Shown piece by piece: positions 1-5,847 of a stretch of 11,690 nucleotides of DNA. Position numbers and translations under genes: made by a program. Under the pieces are notes generated by a model, which saw only the letters and a list, made by a program, of their open reading frames with translations, ran no database searches and was not told where the DNA came from. The number at the start of each line of letters is the position of its first letter. Position 1 is the first letter of the stretch. The stretch is from the NCBI GenBank assembly GCA_002364005.1, contig DEXG01000021.1:18553-30242 (forward strand). The letters are read 5' to 3'. This DNA comes from Phycisphaerales bacterium UBA3190 (lineage in GTDB: Bacteria; Planctomycetota; Phycisphaerae; Phycisphaerales; UBA1924).

Positions 1-1770
1 CTGAGCGATGGGGTGCTGGTGGATGACTGGGTGGTGGGGCTGACTTTTCGCAAGCTGGTGGCGATCAATATCAGCGATCCGGCGCAGCCGTTCATTGATG
101 GATCGATCGAGTTCGACGACGATGTGCTGCAGGTCGAGGTCTCGGGCGATTACGCGTATGTCAGTTCTGACGATGAGGCGGAGATCCATGTTGTTGATCT
201 GAGCAGCATGTTCTTCCCGATGCTGGCGGGGACGATCGAGCTTGAAGATTTCTGCACGGACATGCAGGCCCGGGATGGGCTGCTGAGTGTCTATGACAGT
301 GGCTTTGGTCTGCGTGTGTTTGATCTTGTGGATGGGGCGATGCCCGCACAGATCGGTGCGATCGACCAGCCGGGGGTGAACGCGACGATCGAGTGGCACG
401 GTGATCGGTTGTACATGATGGGCTCGCTGGGTGGCCTGCAGGTGGTTGATCTGGACGACCCGACGGCACCCGTGATTGAGCAGTGGTTGTATCCCGACTA
501 TGGGATCGGTGGTTTGTTTGAAGTCGGTGATCGGGTGTTCGCGCCGGTGGGTGGGGTCGTCCGGGAGTTGGATCTCCAGAGCGGTGCGGGCTTTGCATCG
601 GTGATCAGTTCAAGGTACGGCACCAGCTCGATTGAGCATGCGGGTGAGACGATGTACATCGGCGGTATCAACGGGATTCAGCTGGTGGATATCCCATCAC
701 TGCCGCGGTCACCGATTGTGTACGAGGACGCCTACCGCGTCACCAGCCCGGGGAATGTGGTGGCTGATGATGGCTATGTGTATGTCTCGGACATGCGTGA
801 GGGTTTCTCGGTGTGGGATATGCGGGAGCCAGAGACGCCTGAGCTGGTTTCCACGATCGACACGCTGAGTCTCGACGCGATCCTGACGAAGAAGGGTGAT
901 GCGATGTATGTGCTGCAGCGGCATCTGCCGCCGGCGCTGTTTGATGTCAGCGATCCCGCGTCGCCGGTGGAGGTCGGGTCGCTGGGGCTGGAGTCGGTGA
1001 TGGGGGTTGAGTACCTCGGGGTCTTTGGGGATCTGCTGTTTGCGTCGGAGTATGACGGTGCGCGTCTGTACGATGTGAGCGATCCGTTTTCGCCGGTGCT
1101 GCTCAGTGAGCTTGAGACAACGATGTACCCGCAGTGGGCGGCTCGTGAAGGGGATCGGCTGTATGTCATCGGGGGTGTGAACGGGATCGATGTGTTTGAT
1201 ATCAGCGATCCGACCCAGCCGGTGTTTGTGCTGAATCATCCTGTGTCGAGCCTGCTTGAGTCGGTGCATGTGCAGGGTGGGATTGTGTTCACTGAGGACT
1301 ATGCCAGCCACCCGTTGAGCGTGGTGCGGGCGTTTGATTTCACTGATCTGGCTGATGTTCAGCAGGTGGGGGTGTTTGAGCCGCAGATCCGCGAGCGGGT
1401 TGATCATGTGCGTTTGGAGGACGGGGTGCTGTACCTGCACGACGGGGCCAACACCTTTATGGTTGATGTATCGGACCCGTCGGCGATGCATGAGATCGGT
1501 TTCATCGTGGGCGATGGGATCTTCGCCGTCGACGATGGGTTGCTCTACGGCTTTGATGGGTTCAGTGTCCGGGTGCTCGATGTCAGCACGCGGTGCGGGG
1601 CGTGCCCGGGTGACCTCAATGGTGACGGTGCCCTCAACTTCTTCGATGTCTCGGCGTTCCTGGTGGCCTACCAGGCGCAGGGGCCTGTCGCGGATTGGAA
1701 TGGCGACGGGTCGTGGGACTTCTTCGATGTGTCGGGGTTCTTGCAGGACTACCTCGCCGGGTGTCCGTGA
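1..1770 (+). CDS. LVIVD-repeat beta-propeller protein with C-terminal dockerin-like (GC-type) tail, 5' partial
   Basis: The reading frame is open from the first base, so the true start and any signal peptide lie upstream; the GTG at 13 is only the first start-like codon in the window. The protein is a run of about eleven units of roughly 40-50 residues, each containing a 'G-hydrophobic-V-D-[VIL]-S/D-DP-x-x-P' core, for example GIDVFDISDPTQPVF, GARLYDVSDPFSPV and GLQVVDLDDPTAPV. This is the LVIVD repeat, known to form beta-propeller blades in surface or secreted proteins. The last 59 residues hold two calcium-loop/helix repeats (DLNGDGALNFFDVSAFL and VADWNGDGSWDFFDVSGFL), bounded by CGAC before and GCP at the end. 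That arrangement is the dockerin-like tail typical of Phycisphaerae exported proteins and is probably a sorting or attachment module. No catalytic residues are recognised. An extracellular or cell-surface binding role is inferred. Confidence 0.85.
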   Translation: MSDGVLVDDWVVGLTFRKLVAINISDPAQPFIDGSIEFDDDVLQVEVSGDYAYVSSDDEAEIHVVDLSSMFFPMLAGTIELEDFCTDMQARDGLLSVYDSGFGLRVFDLVDGAMPAQIGAIDQPGVNATIEWHGDRLYMMGSLGGLQVVDLDDPTAPVIEQWLYPDYGIGGLFEVGDRVFAPVGGVVRELDLQSGAGFASVISSRYGTSSIEHAGETMYIGGINGIQLVDIPSLPRSPIVYEDAYRVTSPGNVVADDGYVYVSDMREGFSVWDMREPETPELVSTIDTLSLDAILTKKGDAMYVLQRHLPPALFDVSDPASPVEVGSLGLESVMGVEYLGVFGDLLFASEYDGARLYDVSDPFSPVLLSELETTMYPQWAAREGDRLYVIGGVNGIDVFDISDPTQPVFVLNHPVSSLLESVHVQGGIVFTEDYASHPLSVVRAFDFTDLADVQQVGVFEPQIRERVDHVRLEDGVLYLHDGANTFMVDVSDPSAMHEIGFIVGDGIFAVDDGLLYGFDGFSVRVLDVSTRCGACPGDLNGDGALNFFDVSAFLVAYQAQGPVADWNGDGSWDFFDVSGFLQDYLAGCP

Positions 1771-2030
1771 TGATCTGATGGGAACTTGCTCTTCGTTTTG
1801 CTCGACGCCCTGATTCGGGGGGTGCGCATGTGTGTGTGCGTGTCCTGCTGGGATGTGTGTTTTATGACAAACCTAAGGTCCATATATCCGCTGGGCGGTT
1901 CGTCGGTGCGGGGTTTGCTGGGCGTAGTGTCGATTTCTGCGGAGAAGTGTGGGGCGTTCTAGGTAATGCGCTGTGAGGAGCGCTGTGCGCAGCCGATGTG
2001 TGATTCGCACCGGGTGTGGTGTGTATTATT

Positions 2031-2035
2031 TGGAG
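2031..2035 (+). promoter_or_regulatory. Shine-Dalgarno site for the HD-GYP gene
   Basis: TGGAG lies six bases before the ATG at 2042. It decides this start over the GTG at 1973, whose extra 23 residues resemble neither the family nor a signal peptide. The spacer 1771-2030 holds nothing else that I can support. A TATTAT at 2024-2029 resembles a -10 box, but a start site placed from it would leave almost no room for this ribosome site. Confidence 0.5.
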
Positions 2036-2041
2036 TTTATT

Positions 2042-3394
2042 ATGGCGCGTAACGATGATCAACTCAGTCGCGAAGGTATCGAAGAGCATGGATTGAACAA
2101 GGCGAGTATCGGGTCGGCATTCTTCCCGGTGCCAATTGATGGCATTGGTGACCATGAGCTTGGCGTCGATCTGTACCTCAGTCATGAGCACAAGACCCCT
2201 GTGCTGTACCGAGCGAAGGGTTCGAGCTACAGCAACGCGGACTTTGTGAACCTGCGTGAGCAGGGGATCACGCATTTCTATATCCCGAATGTGCAGCACT
2301 GTCAGTTTCAGGAGATGTTGCGCAACCGGATCGGCGAGGCCATCGGCGATGACAAGGTCAACCGGGAAGAGCGTGTTCGGATCGTTCGTGATTCTTGTGG
2401 GAAGATGATCGAGGATTTTACGAGCAACGCATCGCTCCCGGGCCTGAGCGACACGATCAACGAGATCGCGGGGCAGTTCAGTCAGTGGTGCGCGAGCGAA
2501 TCGACCGAGTTTGAATACCTGTACGAGATGTCGGAGCATGATTTTTATACCACCACCCACATGGTCAATGTTGGTGTGGGTTGCACGCTGCTTGCCAGCG
2601 AGTTGCTGGGTGCCGGTCACCCTCAGATCCAGCGGATCACCCTGGGCGGGCTGATCCATGATGTGGGCAAGCGTGGGGTGGACACGGAGATCCTCAATAA
2701 AGAGGGGAAGCTGAGCGACGAGGAGTGGCAGCAGATCCGCAATCACCCACAGGTGGGGTATGAGATCCTCTGCGATCAAGAGGGCATGGACCCGCTCGCG
2801 ATTGATATGACGCTGAACCATCATGAGCGATTGGACGGCAAGGGCTATCCCAACGGGATATCGGGCGACGAGATCAGTCTGCCCGCGCGGATCTGCTCTG
2901 TGGTTGATATCTACGACGCGCTCAGTTCGGCACGCCCGTATCGCGGACCGATCCCGCCGTGCAAGGTGCTGGAGATGATGAGCGAGGATGTCGGTTCGGC
3001 GATCGACAGCACGGTGTTTGAAGCGTGGAGGCGAGTGCTCGGTCGCATGCTCGAGGCAGACCCCGAGCGGGCCGTGGCCGATAAGCCCGGACTGAAGGTG
3101 CCCTCGATGCAGAGCATGCTTCCCTCGCAGCAGTGCCAGGAGCGCCCGGCCGACGGGTGCGTTCTGCTGAAGCGTGCGAGCGGTGAGTCATTCGATCTGA
3201 GCGTCGATTCTTCAGTGAAGTGCGGTGAGATCGGGCTCGTCTGTGACACCAAGTTCACGCCCGGCGAGCAGGTCCAGCTCCGTTTCGAGGATGGTGTCTC
3301 GGAGAAGGTGAGCTTCGTTGGCTTCCGGTTCAATGCCAAGGGGCAGGGGCTGGCGGTCTTCAAGCTCGGGAAGTTCAGTCTGCACGCGGCCTGA
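2042..3394 (+). CDS. HD-GYP domain cyclic-di-GMP phosphodiesterase
   Basis: The protein has 450 residues from the ATG at 2042 and no signal peptide or membrane segment, so it is cytoplasmic. Residues about 25-100 (FFPVPIDGI…VDLYL…VLYRAKG…HFYIPN) resemble the N-terminal regulatory domain often found before HD-GYP domains. The HD-GYP domain covers about 165-335. Visible metal and signature residues are H173, the H206-D207 pair in LIHDVGK, H235 in NHP, HHE at 260-262, GYP at 268-270 within HHERLDGKGYP, and D289 in VVDIYDALSSARPYR. The family hydrolyses cyclic di-GMP to pGpG or GMP, and all signature residues are present, so activity is likely. Residues about 373-445 form a beta-rich tail that may be a degenerate PilZ-like domain; no clear RxxxR or DxSxxG motif is seen. 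It stands alone between the propeller gene and the convergent ribB-type gene. The cellular output (motility, adhesion, biofilm) cannot be read here. Confidence 0.9.
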   Translation: MARNDDQLSREGIEEHGLNKASIGSAFFPVPIDGIGDHELGVDLYLSHEHKTPVLYRAKGSSYSNADFVNLREQGITHFYIPNVQHCQFQEMLRNRIGEAIGDDKVNREERVRIVRDSCGKMIEDFTSNASLPGLSDTINEIAGQFSQWCASESTEFEYLYEMSEHDFYTTTHMVNVGVGCTLLASELLGAGHPQIQRITLGGLIHDVGKRGVDTEILNKEGKLSDEEWQQIRNHPQVGYEILCDQEGMDPLAIDMTLNHHERLDGKGYPNGISGDEISLPARICSVVDIYDALSSARPYRGPIPPCKVLEMMSEDVGSAIDSTVFEAWRRVLGRMLEADPERAVADKPGLKVPSMQSMLPSQQCQERPADGCVLLKRASGESFDLSVDSSVKCGEIGLVCDTKFTPGEQVQLRFEDGVSEKVSFVGFRFNAKGQGLAVFKLGKFSLHAA

Positions 3395-3412
3395 TCGCAT
3401 TCACCCCCTTGA

Positions 3413-3508
3413 ATGGCACGCGCTGTCGCAGACTGGAACGACGACGGCGCGTGGAACTTCTTTGATGTCTCAGGGTTTCTCGTTTCGTTCAGCGACGGCT
3501 GCCCCTGA
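3413..3508 (+). pseudogene. Orphan C-terminal half of a dockerin-like (GC-type) tail
   Basis: The ATG at 3413 opens a 31-residue frame ending at TGA 3506-3508. It reads VADWNDDGAWNFFDVSGFL and then ends in DGCP, almost the same as the end of the propeller protein at the window start (VADWNGDGSWDFFDVSGFL … AGCP). It is only the second of the usual two repeats. It is in the same frame as the HD-GYP gene, but TGA at 3392 and TGA at 3410 separate them. No ribosome site precedes the ATG, and a half tail without an exported passenger has no obvious use. It is best read as the surviving 3' end of a lost exported-protein gene. A tiny expressed peptide cannot be excluded. Its stop lies six bases from the stop of the convergent gene. 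Confidence 0.75.
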
Positions 3509-3514
3509 CCACGC

Positions 3515-4729
3515 TCAACCATCCACCGCCACACGCTCGCTGATGCTCAGCCCGAAGGCTTCGAGCTGCGGGTAGGGTGTGTTGGAGTTGGTGATCAGTT
3601 TCAGGTTGTGGACCCCGAGTGCACGCAGGATCTGCGAGCCGGTGCCGATTTCCAGCATCGCTGGGGAGATCGATTGGATGGGCTTGTCCTCGGTGTCGTG
3701 ATCGAAGGGTCTGCTGAGGCGTTGCGACAAGGCGTCGCCGACGCCGTGGGGTCGGAGGTAGACGATCGCGCCGCGCCCTTCTTCTTGGATCATCTTCATC
3801 GATTCGCGGAGCATGTGCCCCGTTGAGGTGGTGTCGTCGGAGCCCGAACTCAGGTCGTCGAAGATGTCGCCGAGCAAGTCGCGTCGGTGGACGCGGACGA
3901 GGGTGGGGTCGGTGGTTTCGATGGGGTTGCCGCTGGGGTCGAGGGTGCCCACATCGCCGACGGTCAGGGCGAGGTGTGGCATGGGATCGACGACGGAGCG
4001 GAAGGCGATGAGGTTGAATGGGCCGTAGGGCGTGTTGACCTTGGTGCCCTCGACCGGGTCGATGCGGGAGATGAGCGAGGCCTCGGCGAGGCGGTGCTCG
4101 ATGATTTGTTTCACGGAGCACATCTTGATGTTGTGCTCTTTGCAGAGCGCGACGAGATCGGGGACGCGGGCCATCTCGCCGTCGTCGCGCATGATCTCGA
4201 TGATGATGGCGGAGGGGTGGAGCCCGGCGAGTCGGCAGAGGTCGAGCGAGCCCTCGGTCTGCCCGATGCGGACGAGCACGCCGCCGTCGCGTGAGCGGAG
4301 CGGGTTGATGTGGCCGGGCTTGACGAAGTCGCTGGGCTGCGAGTTGGGGTCGATGGCGAGTTGGATGGTCTTGGCGCGTTCCTGGGCGGAGACGCCGGTG
4401 GTGAAGCCGTGCTTTGGGTGCCCGTCGATGGAGACGGTGAAGGGCGTGCCTCGGACTGAGGAGTTGACGGCCGACTGGGGCTCGAGCCCGAGTCGATCGC
4501 AGTCGGCTTCGGTGAGTGACAGGCACATGTAGCCGCGGGCGACGGAGAGCATGAAGGTGACGGCCTCGGGCGTGATGAACTGGGCGGGGAGGACGATGTC
4601 GCCCTCGTTCTCCCGGTCCTCGTCGTCGGTCAGGATGACCATGCGTCCGTTGCGGAGCTCGTCGAGGATCTCGGGGATGGTGGCGAAGGCGTCGTCGGTG
4701 GCTTTGGTTTGGGGCGAGGTCTGGGGCAT
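3515..4729 (-). CDS. ribB: 3,4-dihydroxy-2-butanone 4-phosphate synthase fused to a degenerate GTP cyclohydrolase II domain (RibBA/RibBX-like)
   Basis: The protein has 404 residues from the ATG at 4729. Residues about 15-220 are a full RibB domain, which converts ribulose 5-phosphate to 3,4-dihydroxy-2-butanone 4-phosphate and formate in riboflavin synthesis. Seen are the acidic loop DDEDRENEGD (35-44), FTTGVSAQERAKTI (109-122), GHINPLRSRDGGVL (139-152) and GQTEGS (156-161), where many relatives have His in place of this Gln. Residues about 221-404 align with GTP cyclohydrolase II (GRGAIVYL at 318-325, IGTGSQILRALGV, LITNSN, GLSISERV). The zinc cysteines are absent: the usual SECLTGD…RCDCG segment reads RRDLLGDIFDDLSSGSDD, and the catalytic EGRGIGL segment reads PHGVGDA. 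This half is therefore probably not a cyclohydrolase, as in proteobacterial RibBX. The start was chosen by family length; upstream frame extension runs through palindromic repeats. No Shine-Dalgarno site or FMN riboswitch is seen upstream. Confidence 0.9.
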   Translation of the reverse strand: MPQTSPQTKATDDAFATIPEILDELRNGRMVILTDDEDRENEGDIVLPAQFITPEAVTFMLSVARGYMCLSLTEADCDRLGLEPQSAVNSSVRGTPFTVSIDGHPKHGFTTGVSAQERAKTIQLAIDPNSQPSDFVKPGHINPLRSRDGGVLVRIGQTEGSLDLCRLAGLHPSAIIIEIMRDDGEMARVPDLVALCKEHNIKMCSVKQIIEHRLAEASLISRIDPVEGTKVNTPYGPFNLIAFRSVVDPMPHLALTVGDVGTLDPSGNPIETTDPTLVRVHRRDLLGDIFDDLSSGSDDTTSTGHMLRESMKMIQEEGRGAIVYLRPHGVGDALSQRLSRPFDHDTEDKPIQSISPAMLEIGTGSQILRALGVHNLKLITNSNTPYPQLEAFGLSISERVAVDG

Positions 4730-4805
4730 GGGGGATGGTAGGGGGGAGAGGCAATAGGGGTTAGGCAATCGGCAATGGGGAAGCGTGTGGGTTTGGTCGG
4801 TTGCT

Positions 4806-4834
4806 GGTGGCATCCGCCAGTGGCGGATGCCACC
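4806..4834. repeat. Perfect 13-bp palindrome, 3-base loop
   Basis: GGTGGCATCCGCC and GGCGGATGCCACC flank the loop AGT. The core TCCGCC-N3-GGCGGA also occurs in the palindromes at 4867-4914, 5110-5124 and 11611-11625. No T-run follows, so a simple intrinsic terminator is unlikely. Confidence 0.85.
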
Positions 4835-4866
4835 GCTGGATGGTTGTTTGGTGGTTTGATACGCGG

Positions 4867-4914
4867 GGTGCCACGGGTTGCTCCGCCTCTGGCGGACAAC
4901 CCGTGCGTCGAGTG
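4867..4914. repeat. Palindromic intergenic repeat, copy 1
   Basis: CACGGGTTG, one bulged C, then TCCGCC (4873-4887 approximately) pairs with GGCGGA and CAACCCGTG (to 4905) across a three-base loop. Flanks GGTGC before and CGTCGAGTG after are conserved in the second copy at 11642-11690, which differs only in the loop (TCT against TTTA) and one flank base. The shared flanks show that this is a dispersed repeat unit and not a chance hairpin. Confidence 0.85.
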
Positions 4915-4959
4915 GTACTTGGGGGTCCATGGCGGAACACGCCCAGGTTGGTTGAAAGG

Positions 4960-5004
4960 CACGGCTTGTCCACCTGTCGGTCCACCAGAGGCGGACAAGC
5001 CGTG
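4960..5004. repeat. 12-bp inverted repeat with 21-base loop
   Basis: CACGGCTTGTCC (4960-4971) is the exact reverse complement of GGACAAGCCGTG (4993-5004). The sequence resembles the 4867-4914 repeat (CACGG…TTG, then a GGCGGACAA…CCGTG side) and is probably a diverged member of the same family. Only the right half of the TCCGCC/GGCGGA core is kept in its loop. Confidence 0.8.
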
Positions 5005-5023
5005 GCACCCGGAGAGATTGCGG

Positions 5024-5047
5024 CCTCCCCCGGACTTCCGGGGGAGG
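5024..5047. repeat. Perfect 11-bp palindrome, C/G-run type
   Basis: CCTCCCCCGGA and TCCGGGGGAGG flank a CT loop. A sister palindrome with the same CCTCCCCC…GGGGGAGG arms lies at 5129-5152, so the two are copies or ends of one larger repeat. Confidence 0.8.
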
Positions 5048-5048
5048 T

Positions 5049-5065
5049 GTCACGCGCAGCGTGAC
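5049..5065. repeat. 7-bp palindrome, 3-base loop
   Basis: GTCACGC and GCGTGAC flank GCA. It sits one base after the previous hairpin and directly before the GGAGGGGG arm at 5066-5073, whose partner CCCCCTCC is at 5099-5106. The series 5024-5152 is thus a nested set of inverted repeats. Confidence 0.75.
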
Positions 5066-5109
5066 GGAGGGGGTCTCCGGGTATTCCTTGTGTGATCGCC
5101 CCCTCCGAC

Positions 5110-5124
5110 TCCGCCTTCGGCGGA
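5110..5124. repeat. TCCGCC-TTC-GGCGGA core palindrome
   Basis: This is a six-base-pair perfect stem with loop TTC. It carries the same stem as the cores at 4813-4823, 4882-4896, 11611-11625 and 11657-11672, but in the context of the C/G-run palindromes. Confidence 0.75.
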
Positions 5125-5128
5125 CCCA

Positions 5129-5152
5129 CCTCCCCCGCAGGTGCGGGGGAGG
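5129..5152. repeat. Perfect 11-bp palindrome, C/G-run type
   Basis: CCTCCCCCGCA and TGCGGGGGAGG flank GG. The outer eight bases of each arm match the palindrome at 5024-5047. It ends 29 bases before the methyltransferase start. Confidence 0.8.
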
Positions 5153-5181
5153 GCGCAGGACTCCTGACCTATCCTCTTTTT

Positions 5182-5847
5182 ATGGACATGACCCCAAAGC
5201 GTTGGACCAACACCTGCGAGTACCTCGATGCCGTGTTTGGGCAGGAGGATCAGCATCTGCATGATCTCATGCCCGCGGCGATCGCTGAGGGGGTGCCTCC
5301 AATCGCCGTTTCGCCCAGCGTGGGGCGGATGCTGCGGGTGCTGCTGAAGATGATCAACGCGAAGACGGTGGTGGAGGTGGGGACGCTTGCGGGGTATTCG
5401 ACGACCTGGATGGCCCGGGCGCTGCCGGAGGATGGGATGGTGTACGCGATCGAGCCCAACGCCCTGCACGCGCGGATCGCCCGCGAGGGGTTCGAGCAGG
5501 CGGGGATCGCGCACAAGGTGACGGTGATCGAGGAGACGGGGCTCGATGCCCTGCCGCACCTGCTCAAGGATTTGGGTGATGGATCGGTCGATGCGGTGTT
5601 CCTCGATGCGATCAAAAGCGAGTACCCTGACTACTTCCCCGCGAGCAAGCGGCTGCTGCGAAAGGGCGGGTTGTTGATCGCCGACAACGCGCTGGGCGGG
5701 GGCGATTGGTGGATTGATGATCCCAGCGGGCACAACCTCGATCGCGACGGGGCGGATTCGCTCAACGACCTGATTTCTCGGGATGAGGACTTCGATGCGT
5801 TCTGTGTGCCGCTGAGGGAGGGTGTGGCGGTGGGGATGAGGGTGTGA
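5182..5847 (+). CDS. SAM-dependent class I O-methyltransferase (caffeoyl-CoA OMT / catechol OMT-like family)
   Basis: The protein has 221 residues from the ATG at 5182, the usual length of the family; an alternative ATG lies at 5188. The Rossmann methyltransferase motif I is VVEVGTLAGYST (63-74), followed by the acidic AIEPN strand end (E91) for the SAM ribose. The family's metal and catalytic region is VFLDAIKSEYPDYF (139-152), with D142 and K145, and LLIADNALGGG (164-174), with D168-N169. Members transfer a methyl group from SAM to a hydroxyl of catechol-like or other small acceptors using a divalent metal; the substrate cannot be predicted. There is no signal peptide, so it is cytoplasmic. 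No Shine-Dalgarno site precedes the start (CCTCTTTTT directly before it). Its stop overlaps the ATG of the next gene by one base (TGATG), suggesting coupling if that start is right. Confidence 0.9.
   Translation: MDMTPKRWTNTCEYLDAVFGQEDQHLHDLMPAAIAEGVPPIAVSPSVGRMLRVLLKMINAKTVVEVGTLAGYSTTWMARALPEDGMVYAIEPNALHARIAREGFEQAGIAHKVTVIEETGLDALPHLLKDLGDGSVDAVFLDAIKSEYPDYFPASKRLLRKGGLLIADNALGGGDWWIDDPSGHNLDRDGADSLNDLISRDEDFDAFCVPLREGVAVGMRV

Larger units (their letters stand above)
4730..5181. other. Gene-free divergent spacer filled with palindromic repeats
   Basis: These 452 bases separate the divergent ribB-type and methyltransferase genes. Next to ribB are three GGCAAT units (4750-4755, 4764-4769, 4771-4776). 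Then come hairpins at 4806-4834, 4867-4914, 4960-5004, 5024-5047, 5049-5065, 5110-5124 and 5129-5152, with GGAGGGGG (5066-5073) and CCCCCTCC (5099-5106) forming an outer pair. Long open frames across the spacer exist on both strands but contain only repeat-encoded Pro/Arg/Gly/Thr text. Promoters for both flanking genes should be here, yet I find no convincing -35/-10 pair and no Shine-Dalgarno site before either start. Confidence 0.75.

Noticed and set aside
709..1491. 260-codon open frame on the minus strand inside the propeller gene
   Set aside because: It mirrors the codons of the LVIVD repeats and encodes His/Arg/Gln-rich text with no recognisable domain. Antisense frames of this length are expected in GC-rich coding DNA.
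1973..2041. GTG start giving 23 more residues to the HD-GYP protein
   Set aside because: The extension does not resemble the family, and TGGAG is well placed for ATG 2042.
1862..2824. 320-codon open frame on the minus strand across the HD-GYP gene
   Set aside because: The plus strand carries all HD-GYP signature residues here. The antisense text has no family signature and no ribosome site.
3392..3508. Stop readthrough joining HD-GYP to the dockerin-like tail
   Set aside because: Two TGA codons (3392 and 3410) intervene. A cytoplasmic enzyme with no signal peptide would not use an export-associated tail.
3489..4754. 421-codon minus-strand frame overlapping ribB in another frame
   Set aside because: It is an Arg/Pro/His-rich shadow of the ribB reading frame.
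4730..5053. N-terminal extension of the ribB product to residue 1 at 5053
   Set aside because: The added 108 residues are translated palindromic repeats and have no counterpart in RibB or RibBA proteins. The ATG at 4729 gives the normal family length.
4806..5152. CRISPR array
   Set aside because: The repeats are inverted palindromes of different sequence and irregular spacing, with no constant direct repeat or uniform spacers and no cas genes.
4730..5181. FMN riboswitch before the riboflavin gene
   Set aside because: I looked on the minus strand for the conserved FMN-element core and found only repeat hairpins.
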